A DNA stretch of 61,896 bases from CAXMST01 sp964196325. Lineage in GTDB: Bacteria > Actinomycetota > Thermoleophilia > Solirubrobacterales > 70-9. This document shows, piece after piece, positions 16,530 to 25,080 of this stretch; position 1 is the first letter of the stretch; each line of letters starts with the position of its first letter. The notes under the pieces are model-generated. The model saw only the letters and a list, made by a program, of their open reading frames with translations. It was not told the origin of the DNA and made no database searches. The DNA lies in NCBI GenBank assembly GCA_964196325.1, contig CAXMST010000072.1, positions 1-61,896 on the forward strand, in the 5' to 3' direction. Both the position numbers and the translations under genes were made by a program.

Positions 16530-16567
16530 TACCAAGTTTTCCAACTAGATGGTTGGAAATTATGGTA
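16530..16567. promoter_or_regulatory. 38-bp palindromic operator between hxlR and mmpL
   Basis: TACCA-AGT-TTTCCAAC, then TAGATG, then GTTGGAAA-TTA-TGGTA. The inner 8-bp arms (16538-16545 and 16552-16559) are perfect, the outer 5-bp arms (16530-16534 and 16563-16567) are perfect, and only the 3-bp links differ. The right arm contains TATGGT, a possible mmpL -10; the left-to-inner arm holds the -35 of hxlR. It is AT-rich against a GC-rich background. This is a strong candidate HxlR operator. Confidence 0.75.
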
Positions 16568-16578
16568 TAAGGCTCCTC

Positions 16579-19011
16579 GTGTTCGTTCGGCTCGCGGCTC
16601 TCACCTACAGATTCCCGAAGTCGATCCTCGCCGGGATCGCCGTCTTCGTCGTCGTCTCCCTCGTGTTTGGGGGCAACGTCGCCGACCTGCTCAAGCCGGC
16701 GGGCTTCACCGACCCCGACAGCGAAAGCGAGATCTCGGTCGAGCGCGCCGCCGAGGCGCTCGGCTATGACCCCCAGCCGGGGATCGTGGTGATCGCCGAC
16801 AGCCCGGAGGGGACGATCGACACGGCGGCCGGGCGTGCGCAGGTCGAGGCCGTTGCCGCCCAGTTGGCCGCCGACCCAGACGTAGCCCGCGTGTTCACCG
16901 CTTTCGACCCCGGAGCCGAGGGCCTGCTTTCCGACGACGGCTCCAGCGCGCTGATTCTCGCCAACTTCAAGGAGACCGACGTGGGTCTGCTCGAGGAGGC
17001 GGCGGAGCGTATTCCGGACGAGCTCGAGGCCGACGGGGTCGAGCTCTCGATCGGTGGCTCCGCGGTCGCCTTCAACGACGTCAACGTCCAGGTCGAGAAG
17101 GATCTGATCCGGGCTGAGCTGATCGCATTCCCGATCCTGGCGCTGCTGCTCGTGGTCGTCTTCCGCGGTCTGGTCGCGGCCTCGCTGCCGCTGATGGTCG
17201 GCGGCATTGCCGTGGCCGGCACCTTCATCTCGCTTCGGCTGCTGACCGAGATCACCGATGTCTCGATCTTCGCCCTCAACATCACCACCGCCCTCGGACT
17301 CGGCTTAGCCGTTGACTATGGGCTGCTGCTCACCTCCCGCTACCGCGAGGAGCTCGAACGCCACGGCCCGGGCTGGGAGGCGCACCGGCGCACCGTTGAG
17401 ACGGCCGGGCGCGCCGTCTTCTTCAGCGGCCTCACGGTCGCCGCGGCCACTGCCTCGCTGGTCATCCTGCCGCAGCGCTTCCTCTACTCGATGGGCGCCG
17501 GGGCGGCGATCGTCTCGCTGCTGGCGGCCACGGCGGCGCTGCTGGCGACGCCGGCGATGCTGGCCTTGCTCGGCGAGCGCGTCAACGCGCTACCGGTGCG
17601 TCGCCGCAAGACCGCTGACGCCGGGACCGGGCGCTGGTACCAACTGGCGAAGTCCGTGATGAGACGGCCCGCTCGGGTTGCCGTGCTCGTCACCGTGGGC
17701 CTGCTGGTCCTCGCGGCGCCGCTCGCGATCGCCACGCTGACCCAGCCCGGGACCGATGCCGTCCCCGATGACCGAGAGTCGCGCATCGTCAGCGAGCGGA
17801 TCGAGGGGGAATTCGTACCCAACCTCGACTCCCCAATCGGAGTCTCGGTTCCAGCCGAGGTGGCCGACTCCGTCGCCGCCGACGCAGCTGGGCTTCCGGG
17901 AACGCTCGCCGTCAGCCCCGCCACCCCGCTTGGCGACAGCGGCAACGTCTACATCCAGGTGACGCCCGCCGACGAGCCGCTTTCGCCCGAGGCCCAGGAC
18001 ACCGCCGGCGAGCTTCGCGAGATCTCCGTGTCCGCGGCCGGCGCCAGCGCCGTGAGCGGGACCACAGCGGGCTTCATCGACTTCAAGCAGAGCCTGCTCG
18101 ACAACGCCCCGGCCGTCGCGCTTTTGATCTTCGGCTCGACGATGTTGCTGCTCTTTCTGCTGACCGGCTCGGCGATCCTGCCGATCAAGACCCTCGTGCT
18201 GAACCTACTCTCGATCGCCGCCGCGATCGGGATCGTGGTGCTCGTCTTCCAGGAGGGCTTTGGGGCGGGCCTGTTCGGCTACGACGGGCCGGCGGCCCTG
18301 GAGACGGCGCTGATCGTGGTCCTTGGGGCGACGACCTTCGGCCTGGCCACCGACTACGCCGTTCTGGTACTGGCGCGGATCAAGGAATTCCACGATCAGG
18401 GCCACTCGAACGAAGAATCGGTCGCGCTCGGCATCGACCGGACCGGGCGGGTGATCAGCGCCGCCGCCTTGCTGCTCGCCGTGGTCTTCCTTGCCTTCAC
18501 CACGGGCGAGGTCTTCTTCATGAAGGAGGTCGGACTGGGGCAGGCCGTGGCGGTGGCGATCGACGCGACCATCGTCCGCGCCCTGCTCGTCCCGGCACTG
18601 ATGGGGATACTCGGCGAGTGGAGCTGGTGGGCGCCGCGACCGCTGCGCACCCTGCACGGCCGGCTGGGTCTGGGGGAGCCGACGGTCGCGTCCGGCCCCC
18701 CGCTGCCCGGCCCGGCACCGGGGGGTGGAGCCGCGGGGAGCGAGGTCCCTAACTCGAACGATACGGACGCGACCGAGCGCGCCCTGGTCGAGACGGCGCG
18801 CCGCCTGCGCGAGGTCGAGCGCCGGGCCGAGCTCGCCCGAGAACGGGCGAGCCGCGCCCAGCGCCTAGCCGACCTCGGTGGTCAGGAGACCGAGCGCGAA
18901 GGCCGACTCGAGCGCCTCCTGGAGCGGATCGCCGACGCCGAGCGGCGCCTGCAGGAAGCCGATCGCCGGGCGCAGGCGGCCACCCGAGAGGCCGATCGCG
19001 ACTCAGTCTGA
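16579..19011 (+). CDS. MMPL-family RND transporter
   Basis: An exporter of about 810 residues with the twelve-helix MMPL layout: one helix near residue 20, a periplasmic domain, a five-helix block (SIFALNITTALGLGLAVDYGLLLTSRYREE carries the proton-relay Asp-Tyr), then a second repeat with TFGLATDYAVLVLARIKEFHD. The C-terminal 80 residues after the last helix form an Arg/Glu/Ala coiled coil (ERALVETARRLREVERRAEL). GTG 16579 is preferred over the ATG at 16549 because the latter lies inside the operator palindrome and would add ten atypical residues. MMPL proteins export lipids or hydrophobic compounds; HxlR control suggests induction by a toxic small molecule. Confidence 0.9.
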   Translation: MFVRLAALTYRFPKSILAGIAVFVVVSLVFGGNVADLLKPAGFTDPDSESEISVERAAEALGYDPQPGIVVIADSPEGTIDTAAGRAQVEAVAAQLAADPDVARVFTAFDPGAEGLLSDDGSSALILANFKETDVGLLEEAAERIPDELEADGVELSIGGSAVAFNDVNVQVEKDLIRAELIAFPILALLLVVVFRGLVAASLPLMVGGIAVAGTFISLRLLTEITDVSIFALNITTALGLGLAVDYGLLLTSRYREELERHGPGWEAHRRTVETAGRAVFFSGLTVAAATASLVILPQRFLYSMGAGAAIVSLLAATAALLATPAMLALLGERVNALPVRRRKTADAGTGRWYQLAKSVMRRPARVAVLVTVGLLVLAAPLAIATLTQPGTDAVPDDRESRIVSERIEGEFVPNLDSPIGVSVPAEVADSVAADAAGLPGTLAVSPATPLGDSGNVYIQVTPADEPLSPEAQDTAGELREISVSAAGASAVSGTTAGFIDFKQSLLDNAPAVALLIFGSTMLLLFLLTGSAILPIKTLVLNLLSIAAAIGIVVLVFQEGFGAGLFGYDGPAALETALIVVLGATTFGLATDYAVLVLARIKEFHDQGHSNEESVALGIDRTGRVISAAALLLAVVFLAFTTGEVFFMKEVGLGQAVAVAIDATIVRALLVPALMGILGEWSWWAPRPLRTLHGRLGLGEPTVASGPPLPGPAPGGGAAGSEVPNSNDTDATERALVETARRLREVERRAELARERASRAQRLADLGGQETEREGRLERLLERIADAERRLQEADRRAQAATREADRDSV

Positions 19012-19386
19012 CTTCGGCTTGCTGAACTCACCGGGCTCGTAGGGCCGGCCGGCGACGCCGCCGATGATCAGCATCTTGACGCCCTGATCGCCAGGCTCGA
19101 GGGTCCGATTTTGCCCGGCCCCGACTCGGGCGTAGACGCCGGGCTCGAGCTCGTGGCTGTCCCCGTCGGCGACCAGCTTGGCGCTGCCCCCGAGCACGGC
19201 GTAGAGCTCCTCTTGGCCGTCGCCTGAGTGGTCGTGCTCGGGGTAGCCCTCGGCATTCGGCGGCATCTGCAGGATCTGGACGCCGAAGGCGCTCAGCCCG
19301 AGGCTGTGGCGGAGCAGCTTGAACGCTCCGCCGAAGGAGGACTCCAGCTCGTCCTCACGCTTTACGGTCACATTTGGCATGCTCAC
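19003..19386 (-). CDS. Cupin-domain protein
   Basis: A 127-residue single-domain cupin. Motif 1 is PEHDHSGDGQEELYAVLGG (metal-type His, His, Glu) and motif 2 lies around LEPGVYARVGAG. The second motif lacks an obvious His ligand, so metal binding may be incomplete. The start is GTG 19386 or ATG 19380. It ends inside the last codons of the convergent mmpL gene (9-base overlap). No partner indicates a substrate. Confidence 0.8.
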   Translation of the reverse strand: MSMPNVTVKREDELESSFGGAFKLLRHSLGLSAFGVQILQMPPNAEGYPEHDHSGDGQEELYAVLGGSAKLVADGDSHELEPGVYARVGAGQNRTLEPGDQGVKMLIIGGVAGRPYEPGEFSKPKSD

Positions 19387-19437
19387 TCGATTCCGGCGCC
19401 GCGGCGCCTCGTTGGTGGGGTCGGTCCAGAAGTGGTC

Positions 19438-20034
19438 TCAGAGCTCGATCAGGGGCGCGTTTGGCCCGAGGTTGATGATCGGCGTTGCTCCGATCTTCGA
19501 GCGCGCTCCCCAGCTCTCGTGGATGTGGCCGCAGACCGCCAGCTCCAGCTCCCGGGCCTCGATCGCTGCGGTGATCGCGTGGCTACCCAGGTGCTCGCCG
19601 GAGGCGCTCTCGTCGCTGTGCCCGTACGGGGGGGAATGCAGGATCAGTACGCCTCGCTCGGGACAGTCCGCCAGCGCCGCCTGCGCCTCGTCCTCGCTCA
19701 GGTCGAAGCTCCAATCCCAGGGCGTGGTGGGGATCCCGGCGCCCAGGCCGTAGAACTGAACCCCGTCGATCTCCACGCCGCTGCCGTGCAGGACCTGGGC
19801 CGCCGTCCAGTCCTCCGCGGCCGATTCCAGCGCCTTGGTGGTCTCGTTGTTGCCGGGTACCAGCAGGGTCGGGGTCTCGATTGGTGAAAGGGCCGCGATC
19901 GTGTCCTCCAGGCCGCGGTGCTGGGAGGCGAAGTCACCGGCACCGATCACGAGGTCGGCCTCGGGGCTGCGGGCGACCAGCTCGGCCGCGGTGTCGCGGT
20001 CGCAATGAAGGTCGCTGAAGGCGAGAATCTTCAT
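19438..20034 (-). CDS. Calcineurin-like metallophosphoesterase
   Basis: A 198-residue phosphoesterase with the dimetal motifs in order: FSDLHCD (residues 6-12), GAGDFAS, PGNNE, LILHSPPYGHSD and CGHIHES. The ATG overlaps the stop of the VOC gene by 4 bases (ATGA), so the two are coupled. Small proteins of this type act on cyclic nucleotides, nucleotides or unknown phosphoesters. Upstream of it on the same strand are the VOC protein and the pentapeptide-repeat protein, forming a three-gene set. Confidence 0.88.
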   Translation of the reverse strand: MKILAFSDLHCDRDTAAELVARSPEADLVIGAGDFASQHRGLEDTIAALSPIETPTLLVPGNNETTKALESAAEDWTAAQVLHGSGVEIDGVQFYGLGAGIPTTPWDWSFDLSEDEAQAALADCPERGVLILHSPPYGHSDESASGEHLGSHAITAAIEARELELAVCGHIHESWGARSKIGATPIINLGPNAPLIEL

Positions 20035-20480
20035 CGGCCTGCATCCTGCCAGTAAGTCGGCCGATGCAGCAGCTCGAGCTTGATGCCGTCGGGATCGAGC
20101 ATGAAGGCCGCGTAGTAGCCCGGTGTGTAGTCGTGCTCGGCGGGCTCGGAGAGCAGGCTTCCGGCGCTCTGGGAGGCCCATGCCGCGCGCTCGTCGACGA
20201 GCGCGCGGGAGGGCACGTCGATGCAGACGTGGTGGACGCCCACGGCGTAGCGATCGTAGGGGGTGGCGTGCGCGGCGGATTGGGCCTCGCGGATCCCGAT
20301 TGCCGAGACGCCGCTCCCGGGGACCGAGAGGTAGTGGATCGTCTCTCCGCGTTCGCCACGAATCTCGTCGTGGTCACTCCAGCCGATCGGCTCGAGCAGC
20401 CCCCCGTAGAAAGGCAGGCTCCGGGCCAGCGAGCTGACCACGAGATCGACGTGGCTGAGCTTCGAGAGAACTGGGGGCAC
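20031..20480 (-). CDS. VOC-family (glyoxalase/dioxygenase-fold) protein
   Basis: A 149-residue VOC protein: LSHVDLVVSSLARSLPFYGGLLEPIGW at the start, HHVCIDVPSRALVDE in the second beta-alpha unit, and YYAAFMLDPDGIKLELLHRP at the end. Candidate metal ligands are His of LSHVDL, His of VGVHHV and Glu of KLELLH. The function is unassigned, as for many small VOC proteins. The GTG start lies 3 bases after the stop of the upstream pentapeptide-repeat gene, and its stop overlaps the phosphoesterase start, pointing to one operon. Confidence 0.8.
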   Translation of the reverse strand: MPPVLSKLSHVDLVVSSLARSLPFYGGLLEPIGWSDHDEIRGERGETIHYLSVPGSGVSAIGIREAQSAAHATPYDRYAVGVHHVCIDVPSRALVDERAAWASQSAGSLLSEPAEHDYTPGYYAAFMLDPDGIKLELLHRPTYWQDAGR

Positions 20481-20483
20481 CGC

Positions 20484-20717
20484 TCAACCCTTGCGCTGAT
20501 CCTGGTCCCCGGAGAGCAGCGTGCCGACCCGCAGGACGCCAACATCGAGCTCGTCGACCCGCAGGCGCCTAATCCGGGCGCGGCCGATCGCAAGGCGCCC
20601 GATTGCCAGGGCGCCGATCGCAAGCGCGCCGACGGCCAGGGCGCCGATCGCAAGCGCCCCCAACGCCGCGGCGCCGGTGGCGCCGGCGCCGGCGTTTCTT
20701 CCCCGGTCCGCGTTCAC
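20484..20717 (-). CDS. Pentapeptide-repeat-like solenoid miniprotein
   Basis: A 77-residue protein made almost entirely of five-residue steps: ALGAL, AIGAL, AVGAL, AIGAL, AIGRL, AIGRA, RIRRL, RVDEL, DVGVL. A small aliphatic residue alternates with Leu/Ala as in right-handed quadrilateral beta helices. About nine coils would make a rod near 4 nm long. There is no signal peptide or catalytic residue. It starts with GTG after GAAAGGGCT and lies 3 bases upstream of the VOC gene. The first half is purely apolar and the second half Arg-rich, suggesting a polarised surface for binding protein, lipid or nucleic acid. Function unknown. Confidence 0.6.
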   Translation of the reverse strand: MNADRGRNAGAGATGAAALGALAIGALAVGALAIGALAIGRLAIGRARIRRLRVDELDVGVLRVGTLLSGDQDQRKG

Positions 20718-20764
20718 AGCCCTTTCATCCTCGCACGTTCCGCGTCGCTACCCTCCCGGGTCGA

Positions 20765-21523
20765 ATGGAAGCTGCGGCAGCCAATCCGAGTGGCCCTGCG
20801 GTCGCCGAGACGATCGTCTCCTGCGCCGGGCTCTCGCGCCGCTTCGGCGAGGGTGAGGCGGCGGTCGACGCGCTGCGCGGCGTCGATCTCGTCTTCCCCA
20901 GCGGCGAGCTGACCGCGATCGTCGGCCCCTCCGGCTCGGGCAAATCGACCCTGATGCATCTGCTCGCGGGCCTCGATCAGCCCACATCCGGTGAGTCCTG
21001 GATCGACGGGGTCGCGGTCACCGGCCTCTCCGACAAGGGGATGACCGAACTGCGCCGGGCGAAGCTCGGATTCATCTTCCAGTTCTACAACCTGGTCCCG
21101 GTCCTCAACGCCGAAGAGAACATCTCGCTGCCGATCCGGATCGCCGGCGACCCCGTCGACCAAGAGTGGATCGACAAGCTGCTCGAGATGGTCGGTCTGA
21201 CCGACCGCCGTACCCATCGCCCCTCCGAGCTCTCAGGAGGTCAGCAGCAACGCGTCGCGATCGCCCGCGCCCTGGCCTCGCGGCCGGCCGTGATCTTCGC
21301 CGACGAGCCGACCGGCAACTTGGATTCGACCTCGAGCTCAGCCGTGCTCGACATTCTTCGGCGCTCGGTCGACGAGTTCGGCCAGACGGTGGTGATGGTC
21401 ACCCACGACCCTCGGGTGGCCTCCTACGCCGATCGGGTCGTCGTACTCGCCGATGGGCAGATCACCGCCGATCAGAAGGTCTCGGGCGAGGACGAAGTGA
21501 TCGGGCTCATGCGGGGGCACTGA
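20765..21523 (+). CDS. ABC transporter ATP-binding protein (MacB/LolD type)
   Basis: A 252-residue ATPase with Walker A GPSGSGKST, Q-loop FQFYNLVPVLNAEENI, signature LSGGQQQRVAIARAL, Walker B VIFADEPTGNLD and the switch His in VTHDPRVA. The Q-loop and DEPTGNLD wording are diagnostic of the LolD/MacB/FtsE group, which pairs with FtsX-fold permeases such as the next gene, 4 bases downstream. ATG 20765 was chosen over longer frames because TACCCT lies 10 bases before it and the upstream stretch belongs to the divergent gene. Confidence 0.92.
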   Translation: MEAAAANPSGPAVAETIVSCAGLSRRFGEGEAAVDALRGVDLVFPSGELTAIVGPSGSGKSTLMHLLAGLDQPTSGESWIDGVAVTGLSDKGMTELRRAKLGFIFQFYNLVPVLNAEENISLPIRIAGDPVDQEWIDKLLEMVGLTDRRTHRPSELSGGQQQRVAIARALASRPAVIFADEPTGNLDSTSSSAVLDILRRSVDEFGQTVVMVTHDPRVASYADRVVVLADGQITADQKVSGEDEVIGLMRGH

Positions 21524-21527
21524 GGCC

Positions 21528-24110
21528 TTGATCGGCCTCGCCCTCCGCAGCCTCGCAACCAACAGGCTCCGCGGCATCCTCACCGCTCTCGCCGTCCTGC
21601 TCGGGGTGGCGATGGTCTCGGGAACGCTGATGCTGAGCGACTCGGTCAACCGCTCCTTCGACGACATCTTCGCGGCCGCGACCGAGGGCATCGACGTAAA
21701 CGTCCGCGCCAAGCTCGAGATCGAGGCGGGGATCGACCTGCCCGAGTCCGGGGCGGCGCTGTCGGAGGATCTGCTCCCCGAGGTCGAGGCGGTCGAGGGC
21801 GCCGAGCAGGCCTCGGGGGCGATCGGCGACGCGAGCTCGATCGCGATCCTCGACGAGGAGGGTGACCGGATCGGGCCCCCGCAGGGCGGCCCGCCGCACA
21901 TCGTCAACAGCGTCCAGCCGGAGCCCTTCAGTCCCTTCACCTACATCGAGGGCGGCCCGCCCACCGCGAACGATCAGGTCGCGATCGACTCGTTCACCGC
22001 TGACGAGGAGGGCTACGAGATCGGTCAGCTGATCCCGATCACCGGCAACGACGGGTTCAGCGAGTACGAGCTCGCCGGGATCACCCGATTCGGTTCCGGG
22101 GTCGCGCTCGGCGGTGCCAGCCTGGCCGAGTTCACGCTGCCCGAGGCGCAGCGGATCACCGGCAAGGAGGGCGAGTTCGACGAGATCTCGGTTGAGGCTG
22201 CCGACGGGGTCACGCCCGAGCAGCTTCGCAACAACGTCGCCGCCGCGCTCGAGGGGGAGCCGGTCGAGGTCAAGACCGGCGAGGAGATCGCCGCCGACGA
22301 CTCCGAGGACATCAAGGACGGCTTCGGGTTTCTCACGACGACGCTCCTGGTCTTCGCCGGGATCACGGTCTTCGTCGGCGCCTTCCTGATCTTCAACACC
22401 TTCGCGATCACCGTCGCTCAGCGCACCCGGGAGTTCGGGATGCTGCGCACGCTCGGCGCCTCCTCGCGCCAGGTGCTGGCCACTGTGATCGCCGAGGCCG
22501 CGGCGCTCGGCCTGATCGCCTCGGTTGTCGGAATCCTCGCGGGGGCCGGCTTCGTCGAGCTGTTGCTGGCAGCGTTCAAGGCGCTCGGCTTCGAGCTGCC
22601 CCAGTCGGGCCTGAGGTTCGGCAGCACGACGATCATCGTCGCGCTCGCCGTGGGCATGGTCTCGACTCTCGGCTCGGCCGTGATCCCGGCTCTGCGCGCG
22701 ACCCGGATCAGCCCGCTGGAGGCGCTCAGCGATCAGGCGACCGGCGACTCCGAGCGTGGGAGTCGGCGCCGGACCGTGATCGCCTCGGTGCTGGCGGTGC
22801 TCGGCGTCCTGATCATCCTGCTCGGGCTATTCGGTGGCGGCGAGTTCGGGCAGGCTCTGGCCGCGATGGGCCTTGGCCTGGTGATGCTGTTTGTCGGCAT
22901 CGCGATGCTCGGCGGCAAGCTGATCTCGCCGCTGGCCTCCCTGGTCGGGCGCCCGATCGAGCGCCTGCGCGGGGTCACGGGCAGGCTCGCCCGTGAGAAC
23001 ACGCTGCGCAACCCGTCCCGCACCGCGACGACCTCCTCGGCGCTGATGATCGGCGTGGCGCTGGTCGTCTTTGTGCTGATGCTGGGCTCGGCGATCACCA
23101 AGTCGGTCGGCGACGCGCTCGACAAGACCTTCACAGGTGATGTGGCGATCTTCAACGTCGATGGCTTCTCGCCGATTCCGGCCGCCGTTGCGCCCGCGGT
23201 CGAGGAGGTCGACGGGGTGCTGGTCGCCTCGCCGATCGGGGCCTCGGCCGCGCGGGTCGAGGGTGTCGACGGCGACCAGATCGTGACCGGCATCGACCCG
23301 CCCACCCTGGGCGAGGCGGCGCAGCTGGACTGGGTCGACGGCGACGACGCGACGCTTTCCGGGCTCAGTGTCAACGGCGCCCTGGTCGAGTCCTCTTGGG
23401 CCGAGGACAACGACATCCTGGTCGGCGATCAACTGGTGCTCACGACCCCGACCGGGGAGACGGTGACGGTCGAGGTCGAGGGCAGCGTCCGCGACCGGGT
23501 GGCGCTGCTCGTTGACACGGTGGCGCTCCCGATCGGGCTTCTGCGAACCGAGTTCGATACCCGCCAGGACACCGCGATCCTCGCGACGTTCGACCAGGGG
23601 GCTGACTTCGACGTCGTCGACATGAGGGTCGAGGAGCTGCTCGCCTCGCGCTTCCCCAACGCCGAGGCGCGCTCCCAGCAGCAGCTCAAGGACGAGCAGG
23701 AGGAGCAGATCAACGGGCTGATCCTGCTGATCTACGTGTTGCTCACCCTCGCCGTGATCCTGAGCCTGGTCGGCGTCGTCAACACGCTGGTGCTGACCGT
23801 GCTCGAGCGCAAGCGCGAGCTGGCGATGCTGCGTTCGATCGGCGCCTCGCGCAGCCAGGTGCGGCGCATGGTCCGCTATGAGTCGCTGATCACCGCGATG
23901 ATCGGCGCGATCGTCGGCGCCGCGATCGGGATCGCGATCGCGATCGCGGCGGTGACCGCGCTGGAGAGCGAGGGCCTGGTGCTCTCCTTCCCGATCGTCG
24001 GCATCATCGTCGTCCTGGTCCTCGCTGGGATCGCCGGGGTGCTGGCGGGGATCTGGCCGGCCCGCCGCGCCTCGCGGATCGAGGTCATGGAAGCCCTTCA
24101 GTACGAGTAG
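21528..24110 (+). CDS. FtsX-fold ABC permease (MacB-like, two FtsX domains)
   Basis: An 860-residue permease. It has an N-terminal helix (IGLALRSLATNRLRGILTALAVLLGVAMV), a first extracytoplasmic domain (about 40-255), three helices of FtsX domain 1 (around 265-400, with REFGMLRTLGASSRQV), two further central helices, a second helix-extracytoplasmic unit from about 490, and a final FtsX domain (KRELAMLRSIGASRSQVRRM) with three helices. The two FtsX domains let one polypeptide serve as the full membrane part, as in actinobacterial lipoprotein/peptide-related mechanotransmission ABC systems. TTG start. It works with the adjacent ATPase; the cargo is unknown. Confidence 0.9.
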   Translation: MIGLALRSLATNRLRGILTALAVLLGVAMVSGTLMLSDSVNRSFDDIFAAATEGIDVNVRAKLEIEAGIDLPESGAALSEDLLPEVEAVEGAEQASGAIGDASSIAILDEEGDRIGPPQGGPPHIVNSVQPEPFSPFTYIEGGPPTANDQVAIDSFTADEEGYEIGQLIPITGNDGFSEYELAGITRFGSGVALGGASLAEFTLPEAQRITGKEGEFDEISVEAADGVTPEQLRNNVAAALEGEPVEVKTGEEIAADDSEDIKDGFGFLTTTLLVFAGITVFVGAFLIFNTFAITVAQRTREFGMLRTLGASSRQVLATVIAEAAALGLIASVVGILAGAGFVELLLAAFKALGFELPQSGLRFGSTTIIVALAVGMVSTLGSAVIPALRATRISPLEALSDQATGDSERGSRRRTVIASVLAVLGVLIILLGLFGGGEFGQALAAMGLGLVMLFVGIAMLGGKLISPLASLVGRPIERLRGVTGRLARENTLRNPSRTATTSSALMIGVALVVFVLMLGSAITKSVGDALDKTFTGDVAIFNVDGFSPIPAAVAPAVEEVDGVLVASPIGASAARVEGVDGDQIVTGIDPPTLGEAAQLDWVDGDDATLSGLSVNGALVESSWAEDNDILVGDQLVLTTPTGETVTVEVEGSVRDRVALLVDTVALPIGLLRTEFDTRQDTAILATFDQGADFDVVDMRVEELLASRFPNAEARSQQQLKDEQEEQINGLILLIYVLLTLAVILSLVGVVNTLVLTVLERKRELAMLRSIGASRSQVRRMVRYESLITAMIGAIVGAAIGIAIAIAAVTALESEGLVLSFPIVGIIVVLVLAGIAGVLAGIWPARRASRIEVMEALQYE

Positions 24111-24132
24111 ACGGCCGGCGCTGGCCCGGGGC

Positions 24133-24936
24133 TCACTTGCGGGGCTTCGGGGTGTGGAAGGAGCGTAACTCGGCGGCCATCGCCATCGTCTCGGGGTCGA
24201 GCCCGGCGTCCGCGATCATGAATCGCTCGCTGAGCTCAGCGCGCAGGGCTGCAAGGAGCTCCGCAAACAACGGGTCCTCGCCGTCGGGGCCGGTGTCGGA
24301 GCGCCCCAGCGCCTCACCGACGCTGCCGGCGGTGGCCGGATCCCACTCCAGGCCCAGGGCGTCATAGACCGGAACCAGGACCTCGCGGATCCGTTCGGCG
24401 CCGCGAACGACGAGCACACCCCCGACGTGGGCGCCGCCCGCGATCACGCGCTGGCCGATCCCGGCAAGCTTGGTCCGGCCGGCCCAGTTGACGCTCCACT
24501 GACCCGGGCAGTACTCGCCGGGGATCTCACCGACCCGGGCATCGACCCCGATCCGCCGCAGGGCGGCCGCGATCGTCCCGGCCATGCGCTCGAACCGTTC
24601 GCTGGTGCCCGAGTGCAGGCTCGGCTCCCGGGTCGCGTGCGAGAAGGCGATCGTGCCCTCGTGGAAGACGGCGGCGCGGCCGCCGGCCATGCGCTCGACC
24701 GGTTCGTAGCCGTGCCGGCGGGCGAGCTCGAGCGCTCGCGGGTAGCCGCTCGCGAGGCGGTCGATACGGCCGAACGCGAGGCTGCGCCCGGTCCGATGGA
24801 CCCGCATCGTGCTGGGCAGATCGCCCCGGGCGACCCTCCTCATGATCGCGGCTGAGACGCCGGTGCCGAGCGTCGCCCGGCCCTCGAAGGAGGCGTCGAT
24901 CAGGGCCAGAGGCGGCTTCTCTGCGGCTTTGGGCAA
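24133..24936 (-). CDS. Lipoate/biotin-protein ligase-fold protein (LplA family)
   Basis: A 267-residue protein of the BPL_LplA_LipB fold. Recognisable are HRTGRSLAFGRIDRLASGYP, the RMAGGRAAVFHEGTIAFSHA block (substrate lysine/acyl binding), CPGQWSVNWAGRTKLAGIGQRVIAGGAHVGGVL, and a short C-terminal accessory region. The KLAGIGQR segment carries the conserved Lys. It could attach lipoate or octanoate to E2 or GcvH domains; relatives without the ATP loop transfer octanoate instead, so the reaction is uncertain. TTG 24936 is chosen because AAAGGA sits 5 bases before it; GTG 24996 would run through the CRP-type site. Confidence 0.8.
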   Translation of the reverse strand: MPKAAEKPPLALIDASFEGRATLGTGVSAAIMRRVARGDLPSTMRVHRTGRSLAFGRIDRLASGYPRALELARRHGYEPVERMAGGRAAVFHEGTIAFSHATREPSLHSGTSERFERMAGTIAAALRRIGVDARVGEIPGEYCPGQWSVNWAGRTKLAGIGQRVIAGGAHVGGVLVVRGAERIREVLVPVYDALGLEWDPATAGSVGEALGRSDTGPDGEDPLFAELLAALRAELSERFMIADAGLDPETMAMAAELRSFHTPKPRK

Positions 24937-24956
24937 TGTGATCCTTTGCTTAGGAG

Positions 24957-24972
24957 TGTGACCGGCGTCACA
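24957..24972. promoter_or_regulatory. CRP/GlxR-type binding site upstream of the rpf-like gene
   Basis: TGTGA-CCGGCG-TCACA matches both half-sites of the CRP/GlxR consensus exactly and is flanked by G and C that extend the symmetry to GTGTGA/TCACAC. It lies between the divergent lipoate-ligase-like gene (21 bases from its start) and the rpf-like gene (196 bases from its start). TTGAAA at 24981-24986 is a possible -35 for the latter, so an activator at this position would sit next to polymerase. Confidence 0.75.
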
Positions 24973-25080
24973 CATAAACCTTGAAAACGCTGTCACGGTG
25001 TCTCACGCAACGACGCCCTGGGCGCGTATCGGACAGAAGGTACGCGAATCCAGCCACCGCCCGGGGCAAACCCACCGCGC

